64,000 nucleotides of DNA from Achromobacter sp. Root83 (GCF_001428845.1 NZ_LMIU01000001.1:806984-870983); one strand, 5' to 3'. Numbered from the stretch's first letter, positions 16,607 through 25,519 are shown. The notes: generated from the letters alone by a model not told the origin. Made by a program: numbers and translations.

Positions 16607-19600
16607 GCCGCTTCCGCTCCGGCCGGCGCGCGCTGGATGGCAAGCTGTTGCAGGTTCTCGACGATCTGCTTCTGCGACAGCATGCTCAGGTCCACGACCT
16701 CACGGGCCTGGGCCACGTAATAGGCCAGTTGTTCGTCGCCGCGCGCGATGGACTTGTCCAGGGCGGCTTCGATGCGCTGCAGGTGGGCCATCAGCTTGTC
16801 GTTGGATTCCCCGAACGACTGCACCGCGACGCCAAAGGATTCGCCCAGGCTGGCCACTTCGACGGCGCTGCCGGTGACCAGCGCGGCCACCTCCGTCAGC
16901 TTGCCGGTTTCGGCATCCACCTTCTCGGTGAACTGCGTGCCCACCCGGTCCAGCATGTCCGCCGACGAGGCGACCAGCGCATCCACGGCGGTGCGCTGTT
17001 CGGCCGCGGTGTGGTTGACGGCGTCCAGCAAGGTGCCCAGCGTTTCCAGCAGGCGGTTGCGCTCTTCCAGCATGTCGTTGTCGCGCACCATGCTGTCGGA
17101 CAGCTTCTGGCGCAGTTCGCCGATGACCTCGGCGGCGGCGCGCGGCGCTTCCGACGCGGCCTGCACCAGGCGGCCGATCTCCGCGATCGTTTCGCTGGCG
17201 TGCGCTTGCGTCTGGGACGTGATGTCCTGCGCGGTGAGGTTCAGGGTGTCGCAGATCTCTTGCTGCTGGCGGGCGGTGTTCGCGCCAGCCAGCTCCCATT
17301 CGGCGCGCAGCGCGTCGGCCATTGCGGCCAGCTTGCCGGTCCAGGCCGCCAGGCGGGCTTCGTCCTGCGCCGCCAGTCCGGCCTGAAGCTGGGCATGCGA
17401 CTGGTCCAGCGTTTGCAGCAGGGCGGCCGAGTGCTGCCCGAAGGCGGCCGCGGCGGTTTCAAGCGCCTGCCGGTTGTTGGCCGCGAGTTGTTCGCCGACC
17501 TGCTCCTGGCGTGCCTGGGCGTCGGTCCACGCTTGCGTCACGCTGCCCGCCGCCGTTTCCAGGCGGGCGGAAGCGTTTTCCAGCAAGCCGGATTGAGTCT
17601 GCGTCTGGGCGGTAATGTCGCGCGCGGTCTGGGCCAGCGTGTCGCTGACCTCCAGTTGGCGCAGGGCGGCCTGCGTGCCGGCCTGTTCCCATTCTTCGCC
17701 AAGCTTGGCGGCCATCGCGGCCAGCGTGCCGGTCCAGGCGGACAGGCGTTCCTGGTCGCGCGAGGCCAGCGCTTCCTGCAGCCCGGCGTGCGATTGGTCC
17801 AGCGTGCGCAACAGCGACTCGGCCTGCAGGCCGAACGACGCCACCGCGGTTTCCAGCGCCCGCTGGTTGTCGGCGGCCAGCTTTTCGTTGGCGTGCTGCT
17901 GGCTGGACTGGGCATCGGTCCAGGCCTGCGTGACGCTGCCGGCCGCGCTTTGCAGGCGGGCCGACACGTTTTCCAGCAAGCTGGCCTGCGCCTGCGTCTG
18001 GGCCGTGATGCCGCGGGCGGTCTCGGCCAGTGTGTCGCTGATTTCCTGCTGGCGGGCCGCCGTTTGCGTGCCGGCCTGTTCCCATTCCTGGCTCAGCCTG
18101 GCGGCTGTCGAGGCCAGCGTGCCGGTCCAGGCGGCCAGGCGTTCCTGGTCGTGCGCGGCCAACGCCGCTTGCAGGTCCGCATGCGACTGGTCCAGCGTGC
18201 GCAGGAGCGACGCCGAGTGTTGCTCGAAGGCGGCGGCGGCGTCTTCCAGCGCGGCCTGGTTGTCGCCGGCCAGTTTTGCGCTGACCTGTTCCTGGCGGGA
18301 CAGCGCGCGCGTCCATTGTTCCGACACGCCGAGGGCCGCCGCTTCCATGCGGCCCGACACGCCTTCCAGCAAGGTGGCTTGCGCCGTGGCCTGCGAGGTG
18401 ATGTCGCGCACGGTCCGCGCCAGGGTTTCACCGATCTCCTGCTGGCGGGCGGCGGCTTGCGCGCCCGATTGTTCCCATTCCTGGCGCAGCGTGGCGCCCA
18501 TGGCGCCCAGCGTTTCGGTCCAGGCGGCCAGACGCTGCTGGTCGCGCGATGCCAGTTCCGATTGCAGCGCGGTGTGCGACTGGTTCAAGGTGCGAAGCAG
18601 CGACGCGGAATGCTGCTCGAAGCTGGCGGCCGCGGCGGTCAAGGCCTGCAGGTTGTCGCCGGCCAGCTTTTCGCTGGCCTGTTCCTGGCGCGACAGCGCG
18701 CGGGTCCAGGTGTCGGACATCGTGCCGGACGAGGCTTCCAGGCGGGCGGAGACGCCGTCCAGCAGGGCGGATGAACGTTCCTCGAAGGTCTGGGCAAAAC
18801 GGTCCAGCGAGGCGCGCAGGTCCTGGGCCATCGCTTCGCTGGCGCGCTGTTGGCCCGCGACCGCTTCACTCCAGATGCCCGCTACGTTGGTGGTCGTGGC
18901 CTGCAAGCCCGCGGTCAGGCCGTCGAGTTGCTGGCGCACCGCCTGCGTCACGGTGTCCTGCAAACTGGCCGTCTCGCGCGACAGGCTGGACATCGTTGCC
19001 TGCACGACGGGCTGCAGCGCCTCGCCGGCCGAGCGCGCGCTTTGCGCCACGCTTTCCTTCATGGACTGTTCCATGACGGACGCCAGGCGGGCGTACGCCG
19101 CCTCGGCCTTGCCCTGGAACACGTCCTGGCTGGCCAGTTGCCGGTCGTTCAGCGTCTGGCTCTGCTGTTCCATGCTCTTCATCATGGCCTGCAACTGATC
19201 GGCCAGCTTCGGCATGGCCTCGGCCTGGCGTTGCATGACTTCGGCCTGGCGCTGGAGCAGCTTGAACGATTCCTCGCGCTGGTAGCTCTGCGTGTACACG
19301 CGCAACGTGCTTGCCGCCTTGCTGTCCAGAAGCTGCGCCGCCTGCACCCGTTCGCGCCGGCACAGGGCCGCCAGCAGCCCCAGCATGGCGGACGTGGCGA
19401 CCCCGGCGATCGATGTGCCGAACGCAAATCCCAGGCCCTTGACGGGCGCGGCCAGCGACGCGCGGATGGCGCCCAGGTCGGTGGCGCTTTCCAGCGCCAG
19501 CCCGGTGCCGCGCAGCGTCACCACCATGCCAAGGAATGTGCCCAGCATGCCCAGCAGCACCAGCAGGCCCACCAGATAGGGGGTAAGTGCCGGCCCCGGC

Positions 19601-19899
19601 AGGCCCACGCGCTCGCCTTCGATGCGCAGGCGCGCCGCGTTGCGCAGGCTGGCCGGCAGTTGGTCCAGCCAGGAGGCCAGGTTGCCGGGCGCTTCGGACA
19701 GGCCGGACACGGCCCGCGCCAGGGCGGACGTGGCCTGCTGGTAGCGCAGCAATTCCCATGCGCCCGCCAGGTAGCAGGCGCCGATCAGCAGCGTCACGGC
19801 CAGCGCCAGCGGATTGGTGCCCGCGTAGCCCGCGCCGATCCAGCCCACAACGGCCAGACCCGCCAAGAAAACAGCAATATTAGTCAGATACTTGGACAT
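16603..19899 (-). CDS. DUF802 protein: MotA/ExbB-like channel with long repetitive cytoplasmic tail
   Basis: A 1098-residue membrane protein. The first 180 residues hold about four hydrophobic helices (7-24, 31-51, 107-130, 154-179). The last two resemble the MotA/TolQ/ExbB channel: GMLGTFLGMVVTL with Thr121 and GFAFGTSIAGVATSAMLGLL with Thr162. The rest is one very long helical, Ala/Gln/Glu-rich tail, including about four tandem 131-residue units from residue 402 to about 925, each starting near RQEQ and containing HSASLLRTLDQSH-like and TLAxTARDITxQ-like blocks. The start at 19899 (MSKYL) lies 10 bases after the DUF3348 stop. Partner: the MotB/OmpA-like protein. Confidence 0.88.
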   Translation of the reverse strand: MSKYLTNIAVFLAGLAVVGWIGAGYAGTNPLALAVTLLIGACYLAGAWELLRYQQATSALARAVSGLSEAPGNLASWLDQLPASLRNAARLRIEGERVGLPGPALTPYLVGLLVLLGMLGTFLGMVVTLRGTGLALESATDLGAIRASLAAPVKGLGFAFGTSIAGVATSAMLGLLAALCRRERVQAAQLLDSKAASTLRVYTQSYQREESFKLLQRQAEVMQRQAEAMPKLADQLQAMMKSMEQQSQTLNDRQLASQDVFQGKAEAAYARLASVMEQSMKESVAQSARSAGEALQPVVQATMSSLSRETASLQDTVTQAVRQQLDGLTAGLQATTTNVAGIWSEAVAGQQRASEAMAQDLRASLDRFAQTFEERSSALLDGVSARLEASSGTMSDTWTRALSRQEQASEKLAGDNLQALTAAAASFEQHSASLLRTLNQSHTALQSELASRDQQRLAAWTETLGAMGATLRQEWEQSGAQAAARQQEIGETLARTVRDITSQATAQATLLEGVSGRMEAAALGVSEQWTRALSRQEQVSAKLAGDNQAALEDAAAAFEQHSASLLRTLDQSHADLQAALAAHDQERLAAWTGTLASTAARLSQEWEQAGTQTAARQQEISDTLAETARGITAQTQAQASLLENVSARLQSAAGSVTQAWTDAQSSQQHANEKLAADNQRALETAVASFGLQAESLLRTLDQSHAGLQEALASRDQERLSAWTGTLAAMAAKLGEEWEQAGTQAALRQLEVSDTLAQTARDITAQTQTQSGLLENASARLETAAGSVTQAWTDAQARQEQVGEQLAANNRQALETAAAAFGQHSAALLQTLDQSHAQLQAGLAAQDEARLAAWTGKLAAMADALRAEWELAGANTARQQQEICDTLNLTAQDITSQTQAHASETIAEIGRLVQAASEAPRAAAEVIGELRQKLSDSMVRDNDMLEERNRLLETLGTLLDAVNHTAAEQRTAVDALVASSADMLDRVGTQFTEKVDAETGKLTEVAALVTGSAVEVASLGESFGVAVQSFGESNDKLMAHLQRIEAALDKSIARGDEQLAYYVAQAREVVDLSMLSQKQIVENLQQLAIQRAPAGAEAA
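17190..18700 (-). repeat. Tandem 393-bp coding repeats in the DUF802 gene
   Basis: Four in-frame units of 393 bases encode residues 402-532, 533-663, 664-794 and 795 to about 925 of the DUF802 protein. The same landmark (CTGTTCCTGGCG or a close variant, plus strand) recurs near 17496, 17889, 18282 and 18675. The units are well diverged at the DNA level but keep length, so spacing in the coiled tail is conserved. Confidence 0.8.
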
Positions 19900-19909
19900 G
19901 GTGTCCTGG

Positions 19910-20761
19910 TTAGCTGGCGCGAAGGGCGGCAAGCAGCCCTTCGACCGGTTGTAAACGAACGTCCAATTCGGCTAGCAGGACGCTGCGCATGTCATTGCGG
20001 AACGTGTCCAGCCAGGCGCCAGGCGTTGCCGCCACGGCCGCCGGCGGAACCTGGGCCGGGCCGTTGGCCCGGGCTTGCGGCCCGCCATCCGGCTCGGTAG
20101 TCCTTGTTGCCGTGGATGCTGCCTCTGCCTCTGCCTCGGCGTCTGCTTCGGCCTGCGCCTCGGCCAGCGCCGACTCCTCGGCCTGGCGCAGGCGGTTGAA
20201 ATGCCCCTGCAACAGCTTGGGGATCGCGCCCAGCAGGGCGCGTTCCTTGGGAAGCAGCGCGCGGTCCATGATGGCGTCCACCACCGCCAGGCGCGTCATT
20301 TCGCCGTTCTTCGCGGCCACCATCCCGCGCAGCCGGCTGCGCAGATTGCCGATGCTGGTCTCCATCGTGTGCTGCAACGACAGGTAACGCTGACGAAAAC
20401 CCGAGTAGTCGGCATCGGCTTCGGCCAGGGCCGCAAGCTTCTTCACCGGCGCCTGTCCCGGCACGGTCCGCCGCGCGGCGGTGGCCGCGGTGTCGCTGGC
20501 GATGGCGTCGGCCAGTGTGGTTCGCACCCGCGCGCACTCGCGTTCCTCGGCGCTGCTGAACAGCCGCGCGCCGGGAGCGATCACCGGCGGGCTGGTATTC
20601 AACGCCGCGGACAGCGCGATCGCGTCCGTCCAGCCGAGCCACTGGCTCAGATGGTCAGAGAGGGATTGCCTGGATTGCTGGACCTCGGCGTCCGTCAGGC
20701 GAGTCAGCAAGCGAATGAGCGTCGGGCCGCTTAAACCTGTGCGCTGGGGGGCTTGCAACAT
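19910..20761 (-). CDS. DUF3348 family protein, first gene of the motor-like cassette
   Basis: A 283-residue soluble protein of the DUF3348 type, function unknown. It is helical throughout: an N-terminal block (SGPTLIRLLTRLTDAEVQQS, DHLSQWLGWTDAIALSAAL), a central block with FRQRYLSLQHTMETSIGNLR and a conserved-looking ALLPKERALLGAIPKLLQGH; an Ala/Glu-rich linker; and a last helix containing WLDTFRNDMRSVLLAELDVRLQPVEGLLAAL. No signal peptide or membrane segment. It is the first gene of the four-gene run reading leftwards, 10 bases before the DUF802 start. Confidence 0.8.
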   Translation of the reverse strand: MLQAPQRTGLSGPTLIRLLTRLTDAEVQQSRQSLSDHLSQWLGWTDAIALSAALNTSPPVIAPGARLFSSAEERECARVRTTLADAIASDTAATAARRTVPGQAPVKKLAALAEADADYSGFRQRYLSLQHTMETSIGNLRSRLRGMVAAKNGEMTRLAVVDAIMDRALLPKERALLGAIPKLLQGHFNRLRQAEESALAEAQAEADAEAEAEAASTATRTTEPDGGPQARANGPAQVPPAAVAATPGAWLDTFRNDMRSVLLAELDVRLQPVEGLLAALRAS

Positions 20762-20851
20762 ACCGTCAGAGTCAAAAAGGGGGGAGTTTACACGCTGCCG
20801 GGGGCGCGGAGGGGCGGCGGAGGCGGGCGGAAGGAAGCGCGGGCGGCGATA

Positions 20852-20874
20852 ATTGGGGTCATATCATTGGGGTC
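20852..20874. repeat. ATTGGGGTC direct repeat upstream of the DUF3348 gene
   Basis: ATTGGGGTC occurs at 20852 and again at 20866, 14 bases apart, in the 210-base spacer between the divergent DUF3348 and M23 peptidase genes. It may be part of a promoter or a regulator site; too short to judge. Confidence 0.3.
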
Positions 20875-20971
20875 GCTTGATTAGGGCGTGCAACACTGTG
20901 ACGCTCGCCCGCGCCGGGGCCTGCCGGGGAGCCCCGGGGAACCCCCCGGACACCGCTCCGTCGAACCTTAC

Positions 20972-21580
20972 ATGGACGTCAGCCCGCCTTTACGCTTCAT
21001 CCGACGACTGCTGCTGCTTGCCGCGCTGGCCGCCCTGGCGGTCTGGGCCTGGCCGCGACTGCCCGAAGCGGCGCGCGCCCCGTGGCACATGGCGCGGCTG
21101 TCCTGGCAGGAGGCGCCCGCGTTTCTGCCGGTGCCGGTGCAGGGCGTGCCGTCCCGGCGCCTGGCCGACACCTGGGGCGCGGCGCGCGCGGACGGGCGTC
21201 GGCACGAGGGCATCGACATCTTCGCCGCGCGCGGCACCCCCGTGTTGTCCGCCACCGAGGGCGTGGTCACGCGCGTGGGCGTCAACAATCTGGGCGGCCA
21301 GGTGGTATGGGTGATGGGGCCCGGCCGCCAGATGCACTATTACGCGCACCTGGACGGCTACGCCGACATCGGCCGCGGCCGGTTGGTCGCGCCCGGCGAC
21401 GTGCTGGGTTTCGTGGGCAACACCGGCAACGCCCGCGGCACGCCGCCGCATCTGCACTACGGCATCTACGCCACCGGCGGCGCGCTCAACCCCTATCCGT
21501 TGCTGACGGCGCCCGTGCCGGACGCGTCCGGTTCCGCCCGCCCGGGCCGGGCCGACGCCGCCGCCGGCGTATCCAGGTAG
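20972..21580 (+). CDS. M23 (LytM-type) peptidase
   Basis: A 202-residue membrane-anchored zinc peptidase or LytM-like protein, probably acting on peptidoglycan in the periplasm. One N-terminal hydrophobic anchor (LLLLAALAALAVWAWP) is followed by the M23 domain (about 75-190). The zinc ligands appear in RRHEGIDIFAARGTPV (His and Asp) and GTPPHLHYGIYATGG (HxH), and YYAHLDGY has the catalytic-side His, so the site looks intact. I chose ATG 20972 (MDVSPPLRFIRR); the frame opens earlier. Its 3' end overlaps the convergent LysR gene by 88 bases. Confidence 0.88.
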   Translation: MDVSPPLRFIRRLLLLAALAALAVWAWPRLPEAARAPWHMARLSWQEAPAFLPVPVQGVPSRRLADTWGAARADGRRHEGIDIFAARGTPVLSATEGVVTRVGVNNLGGQVVWVMGPGRQMHYYAHLDGYADIGRGRLVAPGDVLGFVGNTGNARGTPPHLHYGIYATGGALNPYPLLTAPVPDASGSARPGRADAAAGVSR

Positions 21581-22449
21581 TCCGCCAGAAAGTCGATGAA
21601 GCGGCGGGTCTTCGCGGGCAGCAGACGGGTTTCCGTGACGGCATGGACCTCGATGGGGCACAGGTCCCATTGTGGCAGCACGCTGGCCAGTTCGCCCGCT
21701 TTGAGCCGCGCGCGCTGGTCGCCTCCCAGCGCCGCGATGCCCGCGCCCAGGACGGCCAGCCGTTCGGCCATGCCGGCGTCGTCGACGCAGTAGCGGTGCG
21801 CCGCTGTCATCAGGTAGCGGTTATCGCGCCGCTGCAGCCGCCAGGGTTCGCTCTGGCCGCCGCCCGTGCGCAGGCCGATGCAGTCGTGGCCGGCAAGGTC
21901 GGCGGGGGTGTCCGGCGCGCCCCGCGACGCCAGGTAATCCGGACTGGCGTACAGGCGGGCGTGCAGCGCGCCCAGCCGGCGCGCCACGAGCGATGAGTCG
22001 GGCAGCCCGCCGAACCGGATCGACACGTCGCAGGCCTCGGGCGCGCGGTCGCCGCCCTGGGTGCCCGCCAGGCTCAGGTGGAAACGCACGTCCGGATAGT
22101 GTTTCCCGAACGCCGCCAGGGCCGGCAGCAGGGCGTCCATGGCGTAGGCCGCGGCCACCTGGATACGCAGCGGGCCGCTGGGGACCTCCAGTTGGCCGCG
22201 CAGTTCCTCGTGCGCGACCTCAGCCTCCGCCACGATGCGGCGGCAGCGCTCGAAGTACAGGCGCCCGGCCTCGGTCAGTTCCACCCGGCGCGTGCTGCGG
22301 TTGAGCAGCCGCAGGCCGACGGAACGCTCGAGTTCCGCGACGTGGCGCGACACCGTCGACGCGGGCACGCCGAGCGCCGCCGCGGCGCGGCTGAAGCTGT
22401 GCGCCTTCGCCACTTCGGCGAACAATTCCATGCCATGCAGGCGTTTCAC
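21493..22449 (-). CDS. LysR-family transcriptional regulator
   Basis: A 318-residue LysR regulator of the CrgA/AaeR-like type. The HTH covers MKRLHGMELFAEVAKAHSFSRAAAALGVPASTVSRHV (about 1-60), and RLLNRSTRRVELTEAG is typical of this subgroup. The effector domain occupies the rest. The C-terminal tail after about residue 295 is low-complexity and is the part that overlaps the M23 gene. The MipA-like gene lies upstream on the same strand, 39 bases away, so co-transcription with mipA is possible. Confidence 0.9.
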   Translation of the reverse strand: MKRLHGMELFAEVAKAHSFSRAAAALGVPASTVSRHVAELERSVGLRLLNRSTRRVELTEAGRLYFERCRRIVAEAEVAHEELRGQLEVPSGPLRIQVAAAYAMDALLPALAAFGKHYPDVRFHLSLAGTQGGDRAPEACDVSIRFGGLPDSSLVARRLGALHARLYASPDYLASRGAPDTPADLAGHDCIGLRTGGGQSEPWRLQRRDNRYLMTAAHRYCVDDAGMAERLAVLGAGIAALGGDQRARLKAGELASVLPQWDLCPIEVHAVTETRLLPAKTRRFIDFLADYLDTPAAASARPGRAEPDASGTGAVSNG

Positions 22450-22488
22450 AGGGGCTCTCCCAAGCGCGGCCCGGCCGGGCCCTGGATG

Positions 22489-23265
22489 TCAGAAGGCGTA
22501 GACCACACCCACATTGGCGAAGACGTTCGTCTTCTGTTCGGTCAGGGGGCTCTGGCGGGCGTCGCCGACCAGGGTATTCACGCCCAGCGTCGTCACGGCG
22601 CTCCAGCTCGCGTCGATGCGGTGCGCCCAGGTGCCAAAGAGCGCCACGGACTTGAACCCGGCCGACGGCGAGTACGCGTCCAGGCCCTCGCGGCTGCGCG
22701 CGGCTTGCGATGGCGTGACGCCGAACCAGGTCTGCATGCCGTTGTGGTCGGCCCATTGGGTGCTGGCGCCGACCGAGACGCGATTGTTCGCGTCGTGCCA
22801 GGCCGCATAGGTGGCGCGCAGATCCAGCGTTCCGCCATAGCCGCTGCGCGCCGCCTGCCGATACGCGACCATCAGCGAGTAGGGGCCCGGCGACCATTCG
22901 ACGAATGCGCCATAGACGCCATGGAAATCGATGTCGTCCAGCCCGCGTGTGCGGTCGGCATCGGACGCGTCGCGTCCCAGGGCCATGCCCACGAACGCAC
23001 CGGCCGTCCAATCCGGGGCCAGATCGGTCTTCAGGCCCATCGCGGGCAGCCCGGCGCGCGGCGATATGAAGAAATTGCCCGACTGATAGTTGATCAGGGG
23101 GACCGGCAGCGCGCGGTATTCGCGCGAGCCTTCATACACGGGCAGGGCGGCCACGCCCAATCCGATGAAATTCCTGCCGCCCTCGTCGGCGTGCGCGCTG
23201 CCCGCCATTGCGGCCAGCAAGGCCGAGGCCACGAGCGGCGTCCTTGTTAACATACCCAGCTTCAT
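22489..23265 (-). CDS. MipA/OmpV family outer-membrane protein
   Basis: A 258-residue exported beta-barrel protein of the MipA/OmpV family. A signal peptide (SALLAAMAGSAHADE) is followed by the family's GLGVAALPVYEGSREYRALPVP opening and alternating aromatic strands, closing with NVFANVGVVYAF, a C-terminal Phe as in outer-membrane barrels. Start ATG 23265 chosen by the signal peptide. It is divergent from a two-component system, a common arrangement for this family, which suggests control by that system. Confidence 0.88.
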   Translation of the reverse strand: MKLGMLTRTPLVASALLAAMAGSAHADEGGRNFIGLGVAALPVYEGSREYRALPVPLINYQSGNFFISPRAGLPAMGLKTDLAPDWTAGAFVGMALGRDASDADRTRGLDDIDFHGVYGAFVEWSPGPYSLMVAYRQAARSGYGGTLDLRATYAAWHDANNRVSVGASTQWADHNGMQTWFGVTPSQAARSREGLDAYSPSAGFKSVALFGTWAHRIDASWSAVTTLGVNTLVGDARQSPLTEQKTNVFANVGVVYAF

Positions 23266-23337
23266 TCCATTCCTTCCTACATGGGATGCGTGCAGGCGCA
23301 ATGCCTGCCGCCAACGCTGCGCATTGTGGGCGCCGGG

Positions 23338-23357
23338 TTTTAATAATTTTTTAAATC
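23338..23357. promoter_or_regulatory. TTTAA-N6-TTTAA direct repeat in the mipA/two-component spacer
   Basis: TTTAA starts at 23339 and again at 23350, 11 bases apart, inside the AT-rich core of the divergent spacer. OmpR-type regulators of the PmrA/QseB group bind two TTAA-containing half-sites with this spacing (CTTAA-N6-CTTAA), so this is a candidate site for the adjacent regulator. Confidence 0.45.
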
Positions 23358-23398
23358 GGCGCTGGCATCCTGGCGCCGTTGGGTTTTCTGGAGCTGTT

Positions 23399-24061
23399 TT
23401 GCGTGTCCTGTTAGTTGAAGACGATGCCATGCTGGGCGACGCCTTGCACACCAGCCTGTGTCAATCGGGCGTCGACGCGCACTGGGTCCGCGGTGTTTCC
23501 GAGGCGCGATTGGCATTGGTGCAGCATGGCTTCAACGCCGTGCTGCTGGACCTGGGGCTGCCCGACGGCAGCGGACTCACGGTCCTGAAGCAATTGCGCG
23601 CCCGCTACGACGCCACGCCGGTGCTGATTCTTACCGCGCGCGACCGCCTGAGCGAACGGGTCCAGGGCCTGGACGCGGGCGCCGACGACTACATCGTCAA
23701 GCCTTTCCAGTTGGACGAACTGCACGCGCGGCTGCGCGCGGTGGTCCGGCGCAGCAGCAATACCGTCGTGTCGGCGCTGCGCTGCCGCGACATCGCCGTC
23801 GAACCCGCCAAGCGTTGCGTGACGCGCGGCGGCATCGAGGTCAGCCTGAGCGCGCACGAATACCGGACACTGCTGGCGCTGATGGAGCGGATCGGCCACA
23901 CCGTCAACCGCGAGCAATTGGAAACCGCCGTGTATGGCGATAGCGCCGCGCTGGAAAGCAATACGGTCGCCGTGTACATCCATCAGTTGCGCCGCAAGCT
24001 TGGCGACAAGCTGATCACGACGGTGCATGGCATGGGCTACCGCATCGAGGCCGGCGAATGA
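23399..24061 (+). CDS. OmpR/PhoB-type response regulator
   Basis: A 220-residue DNA-binding response regulator. The receiver domain (1-115) begins RVLLVEDDAMLGDALH, the phosphoacceptor is Asp51 in VLLDLGLPDGSG, and the Thr and Lys switch residues are in ILTARDRLS and YIVKPFQLDEL. The winged-helix domain ends HQLRRKLGDKLITTVHGMGYRIEAG. The frame is open from 23090, but homologous proteins start at the RVLLVEDD segment; TTG at 23399 gives the standard length and has GGAG six bases upstream. Overlaps the kinase gene by four bases. Confidence 0.93.
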   Translation: MRVLLVEDDAMLGDALHTSLCQSGVDAHWVRGVSEARLALVQHGFNAVLLDLGLPDGSGLTVLKQLRARYDATPVLILTARDRLSERVQGLDAGADDYIVKPFQLDELHARLRAVVRRSSNTVVSALRCRDIAVEPAKRCVTRGGIEVSLSAHEYRTLLALMERIGHTVNREQLETAVYGDSAALESNTVAVYIHQLRRKLGDKLITTVHGMGYRIEAGE

Positions 24062-25410
24062 AGAACCTGCGCAGGCAGTTGACGGTCACGGTGCTGCTGA
24101 CGCTGTTGCTGGCCTGGATTTTTGTTTTTGCGTTCCAGCAGTTCGAAACGAGGCGCGCCCAGACGGGCCTGCAGGACCAGGGGCTGTACGACGGGGCGAA
24201 CCAGCTCCTGACGGCCATGCCCGTCAGCGTGCTGGGCAACGTGGCGCCGGCCGAGCGCTTTGCGCTGCCCGCGTCCGTCCAGTTCAACGGCGACCGGGCC
24301 AGCTTCCAGGTGTGGTCCCTGGCCGACCGCCGGCTGCTGCTGCAATCGAAGGAATCGCCCGCCCAGCCCTTGAGCCCGGACTTTCGCGAGGGCTTCGTCG
24401 ACAGCACGGCGGGCGGAAAGCACTGGCGGGTGTATTCGGTCACGGACGCGACCGGCCGGGTGCAGGTGCAGCTGGCGTATTCGCAGAGCGACCTGCGCGC
24501 GAAGATGCTGCAGAACTTCCGGCGCGGGCTGGTCATTGTCTCCATCCTGTTCCTGCTGCTGGCCGCGGTGACCTGCGTGGTGGTGGGCCGGGCGTTCCGC
24601 AAGGTGGACCGCGCGGGCGTGGCCATCGAAAGGCGCGGCCCGTTCGATCTGGCCGCGTTGCCGCAGGCGGGAATGCCCGGCGAACTGCGTCCGTTCATCC
24701 GATCCATCAATCAACTGCTGTTGCGCGTCAAAGGCGCGCTGGACCGCGAGCGGCGCTTTCTGGAAAACGCGGCGCACGAGTTGCGCACTCCCTTGGCCGC
24801 CTTGAGCGCGCACGCGGAACTGGTTGCGCGCAGCGCCGATTCCGGCGAGTCGGCGCGGGCGGCCGACAAGCTGCGCCTGGTCGCGCAGCGCACGTCACGC
24901 ATCGCCGAGCAGTTGCTGGACCAGGCCCGCATGGACGCCCTGAGCGAAAGCGCGCAAGCGCCGGAACGGATCGAACTGGACGGGCTGGTCGTCGTGCTGG
25001 CGCGCGACTGGGAGGCATGCGCCAGCCGCAAGCAGCAGCGCATTCTGCTGGACGTGCAGGCCTGTGCCGTCATGGGCAGCCTGGACGCCCTTGGCGTACT
25101 GCTGAGCAACCTGCTGGACAACGCCGGGCGCTACACGCCCAACGGCGGCCAGATTGCCCTGTCCTGCGGTCCCACGCCCGGGGGCGGCGCGTTCCTGCGC
25201 GTGGCCGATGACGGGCCGGGGATCGCGCCCGAAGAACGCAAGCGGGTGTTCGACCGCTTCTACCGCGCTGCGGGCACCCCGGCGGGCGGCAGCGGCATCG
25301 GACTGTCGCTGGTGGCGCAGATCGCGCGGCAGCACGGCGCCTCCGTGACGGTGGGCGCGGGCCTGCGGGACGCGGGCGTTTCGCTGACCGTGGAATTCCC
25401 GCCCGCCTAG
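24058..25410 (+). CDS. Sensor histidine kinase (QseC/TctE-like)
   Basis: A 450-residue inner-membrane kinase, partner of the preceding regulator (ATGA overlap). Two transmembrane helices (about 9-27 and 158-177) bracket a periplasmic sensor of roughly 130 residues. The dimerisation box FLENAAHELRTPLAALSAHA carries phospho-His240. The ATP-binding domain has the N box LLSNLLDNAGRYTP, G1 box VADDGPGIAPEE and G2 GGSGIGLSLV. The signal is unknown; control of the divergent MipA-like porin is the likely output (inference from position). Confidence 0.94.
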   Translation: MKNLRRQLTVTVLLTLLLAWIFVFAFQQFETRRAQTGLQDQGLYDGANQLLTAMPVSVLGNVAPAERFALPASVQFNGDRASFQVWSLADRRLLLQSKESPAQPLSPDFREGFVDSTAGGKHWRVYSVTDATGRVQVQLAYSQSDLRAKMLQNFRRGLVIVSILFLLLAAVTCVVVGRAFRKVDRAGVAIERRGPFDLAALPQAGMPGELRPFIRSINQLLLRVKGALDRERRFLENAAHELRTPLAALSAHAELVARSADSGESARAADKLRLVAQRTSRIAEQLLDQARMDALSESAQAPERIELDGLVVVLARDWEACASRKQQRILLDVQACAVMGSLDALGVLLSNLLDNAGRYTPNGGQIALSCGPTPGGGAFLRVADDGPGIAPEERKRVFDRFYRAAGTPAGGSGIGLSLVAQIARQHGASVTVGAGLRDAGVSLTVEFPPA

Positions 25411-25519
25411 CGTTGCGCTCGGCGCTCTGCCCGCGCATGCCGCGCGCAGGCCCGCGCCGGCGGCTTGGTGTAGATTAGTTTTCTGGCCAGGCTGCGAGGT
25501 GACCGGTGGCGGCATTTCC

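Noticed and set aside
16561..18774. A 737-codon open frame on the plus strand opposite the DUF802 gene
   Set aside because: It is antisense to a protein with clear helical repeats and channel helices; its translation is low-complexity and arises from GC-rich third positions.
15262..20761. Calling the cassette a Zorya system
   Set aside because: The ZorA/ZorB-like layout is suggestive, but ZorC, ZorD and ZorE are absent, and DUF3348 and DUF2894 are different proteins, so the resemblance is architectural only.
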